Source: Fidelibacterota bacterium (GTDB lineage Bacteria > Fidelibacterota > Marinisomatia > Marinisomatales > UBA1611). Taken from it: a stretch of 33,293 nucleotides of DNA. How positions within the stretch are numbered: the first letter of the stretch is position 1; every line of letters begins with the position of its first letter. The position numbers and the translations under genes were made by a program. The notes under the pieces were generated by a model. The model was not told where the DNA came from. It saw only the letters and a program-made list of their open reading frames with translations, and did no database searches. The stretch lies in NCBI GenBank assembly GCA_002718655.1, contig PBFM01000035.1:1-33293 (forward strand), in the 5' to 3' direction. Below are positions 17,518 to 25,328 of the stretch, one piece after another.

Positions 17518-18141
17518 TTAAAGAATTACCTTTATAATAAAAAAGCCACCTATTAATAAAAGTAAAAATATGATAGTTAAAATATTAAAATATTTATTAA
17601 TGAAACGTTCAATTGATTCACCATAAATTTTTAATAAAAGTGTTACTAACATAAAACGAAGTGTCCGTCCAACAAATGCAGCAATGATAAATTGTGGAAA
17701 TTTTATCCCAAAAGCCCCTCCACTAATTGTAAATAATTTAAAAGGTATAGGAGTAAAGCCAGCAGTGAAAATAATTAAAAAATCATATTGGTCGTATAAT
17801 TCCTTCACATTAAAAAACGCAATTTTGTTAAAACCCGGGACATGTTCAAAGAAAAAGTTAGCCAAACCTGAAAATTCAGTTGGGCCACTCCACCATATCC
17901 ACAGGCCAATGGCATACCCAAACATTGCGCCGAAAACTGAAGATATACTACAGATCAAGCCAAAATAAATCGCTTTGAGCCTATTCCCAATTGCAAGTGG
18001 TATAAGCAAAACATCAGGGGGAATTGGGAAGAATGAAGCTTCAGCAAATGAAATAAAGCATAGCGCAGTTGCACCTGATGGTTTGTCAGCCCAAGATAGT
18101 ACCCAATCATATATTTTTCTTATGAAATTCATAATTATCAA
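17518..18141 (-). CDS. YqaA/DedA-family membrane protein (VTT domain)
   Basis: An inner-membrane protein of 207 residues with about five hydrophobic segments. ALCFISFAEASFFPIPPDVLLIPL (about 27-50) is the amphipathic re-entrant motif of the YqaA/DedA (SNARE-associated/VTT) family. AGFTPIPFKLFTISGGAFGI matches the second conserved re-entrant segment, and a C-terminal hydrophobic tail (LLLLIGGFFIIKVIL) follows. The family is linked to lipid scrambling and membrane homeostasis. YqaA-type members lack a defined role. It overlaps the phosphodiester glycosidase gene by 4 nt (ATGA), so the two are probably coupled. Its ATG lies in the MIIMNFIRK sequence; a second ATG three codons later is possible. 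Confidence 0.9.
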   Translation of the reverse strand: MIIMNFIRKIYDWVLSWADKPSGATALCFISFAEASFFPIPPDVLLIPLAIGNRLKAIYFGLICSISSVFGAMFGYAIGLWIWWSGPTEFSGLANFFFEHVPGFNKIAFFNVKELYDQYDFLIIFTAGFTPIPFKLFTISGGAFGIKFPQFIIAAFVGRTLRFMLVTLLLKIYGESIERFINKYFNILTIIFLLLLIGGFFIIKVIL

Positions 18142-19091
18142 TCTCTATAAAAAATACCAATTGCAGACATAACTTCTCTCTGATTTGTTCTACCAGCTGG
18201 TCGATTCAAAAGGCGACTATCTGCTACCATTGCACTAGAACCTCCGCCATCGAGGTTCATAGCTTCATAACAGTTGAATTCTTTCATCAATATAGCTAGT
18301 TCTTCAAGATAAACACCCCTGCTTTCCATTTGTCTACCATCTACAACCATTAATATTAACTTATTATCGCTTGTAATCCCTATTGATGAACGTGGCTGAA
18401 TTCCCGCAACTGGTGTGTTAAAAAAAACTTCGTCTTCTACTGTAATATTTATAATTCCAGAATTAATTAATGATGGCCCCGCATGAAGAGCCTCCCTAAC
18501 ATCCCAGTATTCAGAATTGGTAAATTGAATATTTCTACTTGGAAACCCAGGTCTATTCCTTATTGGTATTTCCCATTCAAAAATACTGTCATTTTTAGTT
18601 GAGCACCAGGCTATGTCAACTAATCCATCATTTTTAATGCCTATTGCAGATCTTGAAATAAAATATTTTTCATTATCTCTGTAAACAGAGTGACTTGCTG
18701 CTTCTTCAAGCATGCCTTTGGTCTTGAGGAGTCCTACATGTTGAGAAGGAATTTTATCTGCAATGAAAAAACCGCCATTTACAACTAATCTAGCACCTGT
18801 ATTTTGCAAGAAATCAAGTGGTGATTCCTTCCTATCTCTATCATTTGAAGATAAAATTCTAACTGATATATTTTTATTAGATAAATCAATTCTAGCAGCC
18901 CAGGCTTTTAGAGGTAACTTTTTATTAGTTCCCTCATAAATTACAATCCCTTCAGGTAAATCTAAATCGAACTCTGACCAATTCATTTGTATCTTGTTTT
19001 CTATTGATATATTTTGACAATTAATGCCAAAAATTGATATGAAAATTATAATTCTGGGATAAGAATCAATTATTTTATTGACTACTTTCAA
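18138..19091 (-). CDS. Secreted phosphodiester glycosidase-like (NAGPA domain) protein
   Basis: A 317-residue protein of the phosphodiester glycosidase (DUF2233/NAGPA) family. It hydrolyses sugar-phosphodiester links, for example uncovering mannose-6-phosphate in animals; bacterial substrates may be wall teichoic-like or exopolysaccharide phosphodiesters. Residues 13-27 (RIIIFISIFGINC) are a possible signal peptide or anchor. The core runs RLVVNGGFFIADKIPSQHVGLLKTKG (about 95-125), SAIGIKNDGLVDIAWC, QPRSSIGITSDNKLILMVVDGR (about 233-254), and NLDGGGSSAMVA (about 278-290, catalytic Asp region). It opens with TTG at 19091 inside the DUF2914 gene (17-nt overlap) and overlaps the YqaA-type gene downstream. 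The substrate in this organism is unknown. Confidence 0.85.
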   Translation of the reverse strand: MKVVNKIIDSYPRIIIFISIFGINCQNISIENKIQMNWSEFDLDLPEGIVIYEGTNKKLPLKAWAARIDLSNKNISVRILSSNDRDRKESPLDFLQNTGARLVVNGGFFIADKIPSQHVGLLKTKGMLEEAASHSVYRDNEKYFISRSAIGIKNDGLVDIAWCSTKNDSIFEWEIPIRNRPGFPSRNIQFTNSEYWDVREALHAGPSLINSGIINITVEDEVFFNTPVAGIQPRSSIGITSDNKLILMVVDGRQMESRGVYLEELAILMKEFNCYEAMNLDGGGSSAMVADSRLLNRPAGRTNQREVMSAIGIFYRD

Positions 19092-19770
19092 TATTAAATA
19101 CTTTTGAGCCTATGATTGTACCATATTGGTCTTGAATATCAACGCGCCAGTTACCAACTTGACTAGAAAGAATGGTCTTTTTAGTCCATGAGCGGTATAT
19201 ATTTGATTTTTTCACATTATACCTTACTTGGGTCATAACTTGATTTTCAAAGTACCATACATGCCTTACCTCTGTTTTCTTTCCTGAATTTTGTATTCTA
19301 GTATAACAATAGAGAGAATCTATTGTATTTGGAAAAACATCACTTTCACCAATAGGATTTCTCTGTTTTATTCCTCTACAAATTCTTATGTCTTTAACAA
19401 TTAGGATTCTCTCATCATTTTCAATTGGAATATTTGTATCATTTTCATTAATTACTCTTTCATTATTATCTAATGGTGTTTTTTTAGTTTTCTTTGTTTC
19501 TAGCTGATCTTGTGGTTTAATTGTAAGAGGTTGGGGTTTTAAATTCTTACCTATGGTTTTGGGCAATTTAATGTGTTGTTTCATTTCGCTTTCTCTTTTT
19601 AATGAATCACTTGATTCCAATGAGTTTTCTTCTAGAATATTTTCTTTAGGTCGAATTATTAAAAATATAAAATAGATAACAAGCAAGGGTATGCTAGCCC
19701 TAGGAACTTTAAACCAAAATGAAAGACCAATCAATAATACAAGAGTCAGGGTTATCAATAAAAAAGCCAT
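19075..19770 (-). CDS. Membrane protein with C-terminal DUF2914 domain
   Basis: A 231-residue protein. I chose the ATG at 19770; an in-frame TTG at 19782 would add 4 residues, and the hydrophobic segment starts right after the ATG. Two predicted membrane segments (MAFLLITLTLVLLIGLSFWF and SIPLLVIYFIFLIIRP) are followed by a polar, low-complexity linker (about 45-120) and the DUF2914 domain, about 125-231: ILIVKDIRICRGIKQRNPIG, YCYTRIQNSGKKTEVRHVWYFENQVM, RSWTKKTI, VGNWRVDIQDQYGTIIGSKVFNI. DUF2914 is a small domain found in secreted or membrane proteins and has no known activity. It heads a three-gene overlapping run with the glycosidase and YqaA-type genes. Confidence 0.85.
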   Translation of the reverse strand: MAFLLITLTLVLLIGLSFWFKVPRASIPLLVIYFIFLIIRPKENILEENSLESSDSLKRESEMKQHIKLPKTIGKNLKPQPLTIKPQDQLETKKTKKTPLDNNERVINENDTNIPIENDERILIVKDIRICRGIKQRNPIGESDVFPNTIDSLYCYTRIQNSGKKTEVRHVWYFENQVMTQVRYNVKKSNIYRSWTKKTILSSQVGNWRVDIQDQYGTIIGSKVFNIESSQ

Positions 19771-19782
19771 ATTCAATTTCAA

Positions 19783-20031
19783 TAAATCTTATTTAACGGA
19801 TTTTTTTTAAAATATAATTTTGATTATCATAATCTGCCATATTTATCACAGTTGCAGTTAAAAATTATAACTATAAAATTTATCTTATTATAAAATTATT
19901 AAAATATTAAAGACTTGTAATCTCATTCAATACATCTTTAACGTTTGCAAAATATTATTTTATTAGCTCAAAGAATATAATAAAAAAATGACTATAATAT
20001 GCTCCTGCCAACAATAGCGTCTATGTAAAAG
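19783..20031. other. AT-rich intergenic region between tRNA-Pro and the DUF2914 gene
   Basis: About 250 nt of AT-rich DNA without a credible reading frame. It contains a perfect palindrome (GATTAT, one base, ATAATC, at 19822-19834) about 50 nt upstream of the DUF2914 ATG, a possible operator, and several TATAAT-like hexamers. I could not pick out a convincing -35/-10 pair or a terminator after tRNA-Pro. Confidence 0.4.
19822..19834. repeat. 13-bp palindrome upstream of DUF2914
   Basis: GATTAT and ATAATC flank a single C. It is about 50 nt upstream of the likely start and could be an operator for the DUF2914/glycosidase/YqaA run. AT-rich chance palindromes are common. Confidence 0.25.
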
Positions 20032-20105
20032 TCGGAGCGACAGGATTTGAACCTGCGACCCCCACAACCCCATTGTGGTGCGCTACCGGGCTGCGCCACG
20101 CTCCG
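20032..20105 (-). tRNA. tRNA-Pro (anticodon GGG)
   Basis: 74-nt minus-strand cloverleaf with acceptor stem CGGAGCG/CGCTCCG, D-arm GCGC...GCGC, anticodon stem CCACA/TGTGG with loop ATGGGGT (U33, anticodon GGG), and T-arm around TTCAAAT. No encoded CCA. Its 5' end is 5 nt after the MerR-type gene stop at 20111, so it is likely a 3' part of that transcript rather than having a separate promoter. An anticodon-shifted reading (TGG) was considered, but U33 placement supports GGG. Confidence 0.95.
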
Positions 20106-20110
20106 ATGAA

Positions 20111-20476
20111 TTACTTGTTAATAATTGATAAGATTAACTTAAGATCTTCTTTTATTTTATCAAGTATAATTTTCTGTTTATCATTTAAATCAGTTTTAAT
20201 ACTTGACATTTTACCCAATTGCTTGTTTTTCCCGTTCAAAACTGAACGTGCGCCCTCAATAGTATATTTGTTATTATATAATAGGTCTTTAATGTTGAGG
20301 ATAACATCAATATCTTTTTGGCGATATGTACGGTTTCCTGCACGATTCTTTGTAGGTTTGAGCTGTGAAAACTCAGTCTCCCAATATCTTAGTACATAAG
20401 ATTTTAATTGAGTTAGTTCACTTACTTCTCCAATAGAGTAGTAAAGCTTTTTAACTTTTGGTTGAACTTTTGGCAT
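20111..20476 (-). CDS. MerR-type transcriptional regulator
   Basis: A 121-residue regulator with a winged-helix N-terminus: YSIGEVSELTQLKSYVLRYWETEFSQLKPTKNRAGNRTYRQKDIDVILNIK spans the MerR helix-turn-helix and wing (about residues 10-60). The C-terminal half (DLLYNNKYTIEGARSVLNGKNK and the following DKQKIILDKIKEDLKL) is a short dimerisation coiled coil. There is no cysteine pattern, so an effector-binding domain is absent or minimal, as in HspR-like and short MerR proteins. A promoter and palindromic operator-like repeats sit just upstream (20476-20531), suggesting autoregulation. tRNA-Pro follows 5 nt after the stop. Confidence 0.9.
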   Translation of the reverse strand: MPKVQPKVKKLYYSIGEVSELTQLKSYVLRYWETEFSQLKPTKNRAGNRTYRQKDIDVILNIKDLLYNNKYTIEGARSVLNGKNKQLGKMSSIKTDLNDKQKIILDKIKEDLKLILSIINK

Positions 20477-20504
20477 TAAAGTAATCTTTAAAGTTATACT
20501 TTAA
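20476..20504. promoter_or_regulatory. Candidate MerR operator: repeated TTAAAGT heptamers
   Basis: TTAAAGT at 20476-20482 and 20488-20494 (direct repeat), followed by its inverse ACTTTAA at 20498-20504. The second and third form a perfect 7-bp inverted repeat with a TAT spacer. It overlaps the likely transcript start and the MerR ATG, so binding would block transcription or translation. Confidence 0.5.
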
Positions 20505-20531
20505 TATAAAATGCTCAAAGATTTGTAGCAA
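20503..20531 (-). promoter_or_regulatory. Candidate promoter for the merR-type gene
   Basis: On the minus strand TTGCTA (20526-20531) and TATATT (20503-20508) are separated by 17 nt, fitting a sigma-70-type promoter. The operator-like repeat lies directly downstream. Confidence 0.45.
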
Positions 20532-20546
20532 TATAAATTAAGACAA

Positions 20547-21836
20547 TTATTTTCTTTGATAACTATTTATTAATTTTGATAAAATCTTTGGTGCCAGCAT
20601 TATGCTTTTTCTTGATTCTACCATTGCAACTCTTAGTTGAGTTCTACCATGAATCGAATTCTGATAAAAACCATTCATTGGGGCGAGTAAAAGTGTATAT
20701 AAATTATTATTTATAGGGACTTTCCCCTTTGTCGCGCAAAAATTAACAAAACTTTCAGCATCAAATTGATTATCTACTAGATTTTTTAAATCAATTATAA
20801 AATAAATTGAAGCCTCAGGCTTTGTTACAATGATTCCTGGAATTTTTGTTTCAAATTCAGTTTTTAATTCATTAAGGATTGATTTATAGTATTCCCTTAA
20901 TTCATTTAGCCATGACTGCAATTTTTCGTGTGGCTCTTTTGCCAGGACTCCAAAAATTTCTTGCCCAATTGAATTTGCACATAGATTAGCTGTGTATTCA
21001 GAAACCGATTTTCTATGGAAAGTTAAATTATCAGTTAATAATGCTCCTATTCTTAGACCGCACGCATTCCAAGTTTTTGATGAAGACTCAATACTGATTC
21101 TTCTACCTTGAATATTCGGTATTTCATTATTTGACAAACGCCATATACTTGAAGACCGATTACTGCTGTAATGTAAAGATCTATAAGCCTCATCACTAAT
21201 TATCCATATATTATGTTTAACAGCTAAACTTGCTATTGAATTTATATTATCTTGATTTAAAAATTGCCCTGTTGGATTATCATATGGTATTATCAATATT
21301 CCAGATGGGTTATATTTTTTTATGAGCCTATCAACATCATTGTAGTTGATACCAGAAAATTGACCATTTTTCTTAATACTTCTAACATAAGGCACAATTG
21401 GAATAGATAGTCGCTTTGAAAATTCGATGTAGTTTGTATATGCTGGGTCAAGAATCAATAACGGTTTCTTTGAAGATGGACCACATACTCCTAAAAGCAT
21501 TAATTCCATTGCAGATGAACCGCCATCTGTAACCATGCTATAAATATTTTTAGAATTCACACCTTCAGATTCTAAAATATTTAAGAATGCCTTATTAGCA
21601 TCCTTCGTTCCAACGGTGGGAGTATATTTAATTATCCCATCAGAAAAAATTGAATTACCTAATTCATTTAGCCTTGATTGCATTGCGGGATACATAGGCA
21701 TCGAAATATTTCCGATAGCCAAATTGATTACTTTGATTGATTCCTTATCCTTTCGTCTACCAAATGCAATCTGAGCTTCTCTGATTGAAGATGGTTTACG
21801 CTGTATATAATGCTTAGATACGTTTGGTAAGCTCAT
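20547..21836 (-). CDS. PLP-dependent aminotransferase, class I/II
   Basis: A 429-residue fold-type I aminotransferase. Visible motifs are VTDGGSSAMEL (about 102-112), LDPAYTNYIEF (129-139), YDNPTG with Asn187, ISDEAYRSLHY with Asp215 and Tyr218, and the PLP-binding Lys254 in SIESSSKTWNACGLRIG. RVAMVE near the C-terminus holds the substrate-carboxylate Arg region. The sequence resembles aspartate/aromatic-type aminotransferases of the I/II class, without a signature that fixes the substrate. It lies 87 nt after pnp and 70 nt before the MerR-type gene on the same strand, so it may be a single gene or the tail of the pnp transcript. The exact amino acid is unknown. Confidence 0.85.
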   Translation of the reverse strand: MSLPNVSKHYIQRKPSSIREAQIAFGRRKDKESIKVINLAIGNISMPMYPAMQSRLNELGNSIFSDGIIKYTPTVGTKDANKAFLNILESEGVNSKNIYSMVTDGGSSAMELMLLGVCGPSSKKPLLILDPAYTNYIEFSKRLSIPIVPYVRSIKKNGQFSGINYNDVDRLIKKYNPSGILIIPYDNPTGQFLNQDNINSIASLAVKHNIWIISDEAYRSLHYSSNRSSSIWRLSNNEIPNIQGRRISIESSSKTWNACGLRIGALLTDNLTFHRKSVSEYTANLCANSIGQEIFGVLAKEPHEKLQSWLNELREYYKSILNELKTEFETKIPGIIVTKPEASIYFIIDLKNLVDNQFDAESFVNFCATKGKVPINNNLYTLLLAPMNGFYQNSIHGRTQLRVAMVESRKSIMLAPKILSKLINSYQRK

Positions 21837-21837
21837 T

Positions 21838-21862
21838 TTTCAAACAATATCATTTTTTGAAA
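21838..21862. repeat. Inverted repeat upstream of the class I/II aminotransferase gene
   Basis: TTTCAAA (21838-21844) and TTTGAAA (21856-21862) form 7-bp arms around an 11-nt spacer, immediately before the ATG at 21836. It is a possible operator or leader hairpin, at the junction with pnp. Confidence 0.25.
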
Positions 21863-21902
21863 GATTTATATTAAAAGTGTTTCAATATTAACATTCATAA
21901 AG

Positions 21903-21918
21903 TCAAATAATTATTTGA
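21903..21918. terminator. Weak AT-only palindrome after pnp
   Basis: TCAAATAATTATTTGA is a perfect 16-nt palindrome 6 nt downstream of the pnp stop. As RNA it gives a 6-bp AT stem with loop AAUU and no strong U-tract, so terminator function is doubtful. Confidence 0.3.
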
Positions 21919-21923
21919 ACCCA

Positions 21924-24077
21924 TTAAAACCGTTTTTTCTTAAAAGGCTTTTTACCTCTATGGTTATGACTACCTTTTTTCCTAGGTCTCTCTACATAAC
22001 CTTCAGGTTTTTCTAACAATGCTTTTCTACTAAAATCAAGTCTTCCTTGGTCATCGATTTTTATTAGTTTTACTTTAACGTCATCACCTGGATTCAAGAC
22101 ATCTTCTACTTTTTCTACTCGATGCCATTCCAATTCAGAAATATGGACCATACCTTCACGTCCTGGCACAAATTCAACAAAAGCACCAAAAGACATTAGG
22201 CGAGTAACTTTTCCGTCAAATTCCATACCTACTTCGGGTTCAAAAGTAATAGCTTCAACCATTTCTAGAGCTTCATTACATTTAACAGTATTTGCACCAG
22301 CAATAGTAACAAGTCCATCATCATCAACATTCACCTCACACTCCGTATCTTCAATGATTTTTTTGATATTTTTCCCACCTGGACCTATTAGTGCCCCGAT
22401 TTTTTCTGGATTTATGTTGATGGACATTATTCGAGGTGCATATTTTGATATTTCATTTGGTTCTGAAAGAGCTTCATTCATTTTGCCGAGAATATGCATT
22501 CGTCCTTGCTTTGCCTGACTAAGTGCTTGCTCAAGCAACTCAAATGAAAGACCTTCGATTTTTAAATCCAATTGTATCGCAGTTATACCATCTGCAGTAC
22601 CGGCAACCTTGAAATCCATGTCCCCAAGATGATCTTCCATTCCCAATATATCACTAAGAATGGCATGACGCTCTCCATCAGTTATTAAACCCATTGCGAT
22701 ACCTGCAACATGAGATTTGATTGGTGCTCCAGCACTCATTAATGATAAACTTCCACCGCAAACAGATGCCATAGAAGAAGAACCATTGGATTCCATTATT
22801 TCCGAAACTATACGAATTGTATAAGGAAAATCATCATAATCAGGTAAAACTGGTTTAATTGCTCTCTGCGCAAGATTACCATGACCAATCTCTCTTCTAC
22901 CAGTAAAGCCTATTCTTCCAGTTTCTCCAACACAATATGGTGGAAAATTATAATGGAGATAATAAGATTTTTTATAATCTTCATCCATACTATCAATAAT
23001 CATTTCATCACTCTTTGACCCAAGAGTAGTCACAACCAAAGACTGCGTTTCACCTCTTGTAAACAAAACAGAGCCATGCGTTCTGCTTAATATATCTGGG
23101 TCAATTGTTATTTCCCTTATGTCAGTTGTAGACCTTCCATCACTTCTTACACCTTTTGATAATATCTGATCACGAAAAGCAGTTTTAAATCTATCTTCAA
23201 TGCTTGACCTGATGGATTTCTCATTTTCCGGAAACTTTTCTTCTAATGACCTTACCACATCATCTATAAGGATATCTTTAGCATCGGATCTTTCATGCTT
23301 ATCAGAAATATTTACGATTCTTCCAATATTATCTCCGATTTTGTCCTCAATCGCATTAAGAAGACCATCATCGATTTCCTCTGCTTTAAATTCGTCTTTG
23401 ACTATATTGCATGAGTCAACTAATTCATTCTGCAATTGAATAATTTCTTTGATTGTGGTATGCGCTTCCTTTAGGGCATCTAACATAATTTCTTCAGAGA
23501 TACAATCTGCCTCACCTTCAACCATTACAATTGTTTCATTATTTCCTGAAACAACCATCTCGAGATCTGATTGCTCAATTTGGTCACGAGTAGGGTTGAT
23601 TATAAATTCATTTTCAATTCTGCCTACGCGGACTGTGGCTATTGGTCCATTCCAAGGGATTGAAGATAACATTAGGGCAGCAGATGCACCAACACCAGCT
23701 AATACATCAGCCATATTCTCACCATCACTTTGGAGAACAGTTATGATAACTTGAGTCTCATTTTTAAAGCCCTTAGGAAAAAGTGGCCTTAATGGTCTAT
23801 CTGTTACTCTACTGGTTAATATTTCATGCTCAGCAGGTCGTGCTTCTCTCTTGAAGAATCCGCCTGGGATTTTACCACCAGCATAATGTTTTTCTCGATA
23901 TTCTACTTGTAGTGGGAAAAAATCAATATCTTCCCTAGGTTCTTTTGCTGCATTTACAGCAGCAAGTATGGTTGTCTCTCCATATGATACTAATACTGAT
24001 CCATTGCTCTGTCGAGCGATTCTACCAGTTTCTAATCGCATCTTTTGTCCTGCGATATTTTTTTCTTTTACTTTCAT
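21924..24077 (-). CDS. pnp: Polyribonucleotide nucleotidyltransferase (PNPase)
   Basis: 3'-5' phosphorolytic exoribonuclease and RNA-turnover enzyme; 717 residues, the usual length. Two RNase PH domains (about 1-225 and 325-555, with LETGRIARQSNGSVLVSYGETTILA and IGFTGRREIGHGNLAQRAI) are joined by an alpha-helical linker (about 235-310). A KH domain (PEKIGALIGPGGKNIKKI, about 562-620) and an S1 domain (GMEFDGKVTRLMSFGAFVEF, about 632-705) follow, then a basic tail RPRKKGSHNHRGKKPFKKKRF. It starts 32 nt after rpsO, a classic rpsO-pnp pair. E. coli pnp is autoregulated through its leader; here the leader is only 32 nt and has no evident hairpin. Confidence 0.98.
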   Translation of the reverse strand: MKVKEKNIAGQKMRLETGRIARQSNGSVLVSYGETTILAAVNAAKEPREDIDFFPLQVEYREKHYAGGKIPGGFFKREARPAEHEILTSRVTDRPLRPLFPKGFKNETQVIITVLQSDGENMADVLAGVGASAALMLSSIPWNGPIATVRVGRIENEFIINPTRDQIEQSDLEMVVSGNNETIVMVEGEADCISEEIMLDALKEAHTTIKEIIQLQNELVDSCNIVKDEFKAEEIDDGLLNAIEDKIGDNIGRIVNISDKHERSDAKDILIDDVVRSLEEKFPENEKSIRSSIEDRFKTAFRDQILSKGVRSDGRSTTDIREITIDPDILSRTHGSVLFTRGETQSLVVTTLGSKSDEMIIDSMDEDYKKSYYLHYNFPPYCVGETGRIGFTGRREIGHGNLAQRAIKPVLPDYDDFPYTIRIVSEIMESNGSSSMASVCGGSLSLMSAGAPIKSHVAGIAMGLITDGERHAILSDILGMEDHLGDMDFKVAGTADGITAIQLDLKIEGLSFELLEQALSQAKQGRMHILGKMNEALSEPNEISKYAPRIMSININPEKIGALIGPGGKNIKKIIEDTECEVNVDDDGLVTIAGANTVKCNEALEMVEAITFEPEVGMEFDGKVTRLMSFGAFVEFVPGREGMVHISELEWHRVEKVEDVLNPGDDVKVKLIKIDDQGRLDFSRKALLEKPEGYVERPRKKGSHNHRGKKPFKKKRF

Positions 24078-24109
24078 TTTCTTTCTACTTTTTTCTATGA
24101 GTTACCACT

Positions 24110-24379
24110 TTAACCTCTTATTGATAACTCCTTTATTAATTTAACATACGAATCAGCTTTAGTTCTCATTAAGTATTTTAAAAGTTTTTTTCTTTTTGAT
24201 ACTAGCTGTACTAAGCCCCTGCGTGTATGATTGTCCTTTTTATGCAGTTTTACATGTTCCGTAAGCTCTCTTATTCTATGGGTTAATATTGCTATTTGAA
24301 CCTCAGATTGTCCCGTATTCTTAGAATCAGTTCCAAACTGTTCTACGTATTTTTGTTTTTCTTCCTTTTTGATAGGCAT
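24110..24379 (-). CDS. rpsO: 30S ribosomal protein S15
   Basis: Small-subunit protein of 89 residues, standard size, with KYVEQFGTDSKNTGQSEVQIAILTHRI (about 9-35), LTEHVKLHKKDNHTRRGLVQLVSKRKKLLKYL (about 38-69). It binds 16S rRNA central domain early in assembly. A strong Shine-Dalgarno (AGGAG, 7 nt spacer) precedes the ATG. It is next to pnp, the conserved S15-PNPase arrangement, and 10 nt after the ribF stop. Confidence 0.98.
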   Translation of the reverse strand: MPIKKEEKQKYVEQFGTDSKNTGQSEVQIAILTHRIRELTEHVKLHKKDNHTRRGLVQLVSKRKKLLKYLMRTKADSYVKLIKELSIRG

Positions 24380-24389
24380 AAGCTCGCTC

Positions 24390-25328
24390 CTATTCGTATT
24401 TACCTTTTAAATTAAGGCATACCTGTTTATCAATTTCTAATTGTTCTTTTAAACTTTCCGGGGAAGGAAACTTTGTCTCGTCTCTAATTCTCTCCAAAAA
24501 CTCTACCCTTATCTTCTTTCCATATAAGTTAAAATAATCATCATGGAAAAAATGAATCTCCATTACTAGTTCACTTTCATTAAAGGTGGGCCTAGTCCCA
24601 AAGTTACACATGCCAAAGGCATTTTGTCCATTAATCCTTCCACGGATAAAATAGACCCCTGTTTTTGGCATTAGTTGATATTTTTCTACTGGGATAATGT
24701 TCGCAGTAGGAAAATTCAAATCTCTGCCTCTACCCGAACCTTTAATAACAAGTCCCATAAATCCGTACACAAAGCCCAACTCAAAGTTTGCTCTACGAAC
24801 GTATCCTTGCTCTATTAATTTTCTTATCCTTGAACTTGAAAGAATATGCCCATCATCACTAATTGGTTCTACAATATCGAGCCCTATTGAATTCTTAGAG
24901 CAAAAATCCATTAAAAAACTTGGACTTCCTTCCCTTTTATTTCCGAAGTGATGGTCATATCCAGTAATTATGAGCTCTGGAGAAAAAAATGGCATGATGA
25001 TATCATCTAAAAAGTCCTTTGCGGAGGTTTTTGAAAAAGTTTTTGTAAAATTAATTAAATAGACAATATCAATTCCTATTTTTTTAAACATAGCCATTTT
25101 TTCTTCTATACTCATTATGAGTGCAAGCTTTTTTCCATCCAAACCAATTACCTGCTTTGGATGTGGGTCAAAGGTAACAAGGACCGATTTCATCTTTCTT
25201 GCATATGCATTATGAACCAAAGTTGTTAGGATTTCGCGATGTCCTCTATGTATCCCATCATAAGAACCAATCGTTAATATCGATGAGGATAATTTTTTAA
25301 AGGTATCTAAAGATCTTAGGATTTCCAT
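24390..25328 (-). CDS. ribF: Bifunctional riboflavin kinase/FAD synthetase
   Basis: Makes FMN and then FAD from riboflavin; 312 residues, normal length. An N-terminal nucleotidyltransferase domain contains GSYDGIHRGHREIL (HxGH-like signature, about 22-35), TFDPHPKQVIG and TGYDHHFGNKREG. The C-terminal riboflavin kinase domain has GRGRDLNFPTANI (about 192-206), PKTGVYFIRGRINGQNAFGMCNFGTRPTFN and HFFHDDYFNLYGKKIRVEFLERIRDE. The ATG overlaps the truB stop region by 13 nt. A ribF gene between truB and rpsO is a common arrangement. Confidence 0.97.
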   Translation of the reverse strand: MEILRSLDTFKKLSSSILTIGSYDGIHRGHREILTTLVHNAYARKMKSVLVTFDPHPKQVIGLDGKKLALIMSIEEKMAMFKKIGIDIVYLINFTKTFSKTSAKDFLDDIIMPFFSPELIITGYDHHFGNKREGSPSFLMDFCSKNSIGLDIVEPISDDGHILSSSRIRKLIEQGYVRRANFELGFVYGFMGLVIKGSGRGRDLNFPTANIIPVEKYQLMPKTGVYFIRGRINGQNAFGMCNFGTRPTFNESELVMEIHFFHDDYFNLYGKKIRVEFLERIRDETKFPSPESLKEQLEIDKQVCLNLKGKYE

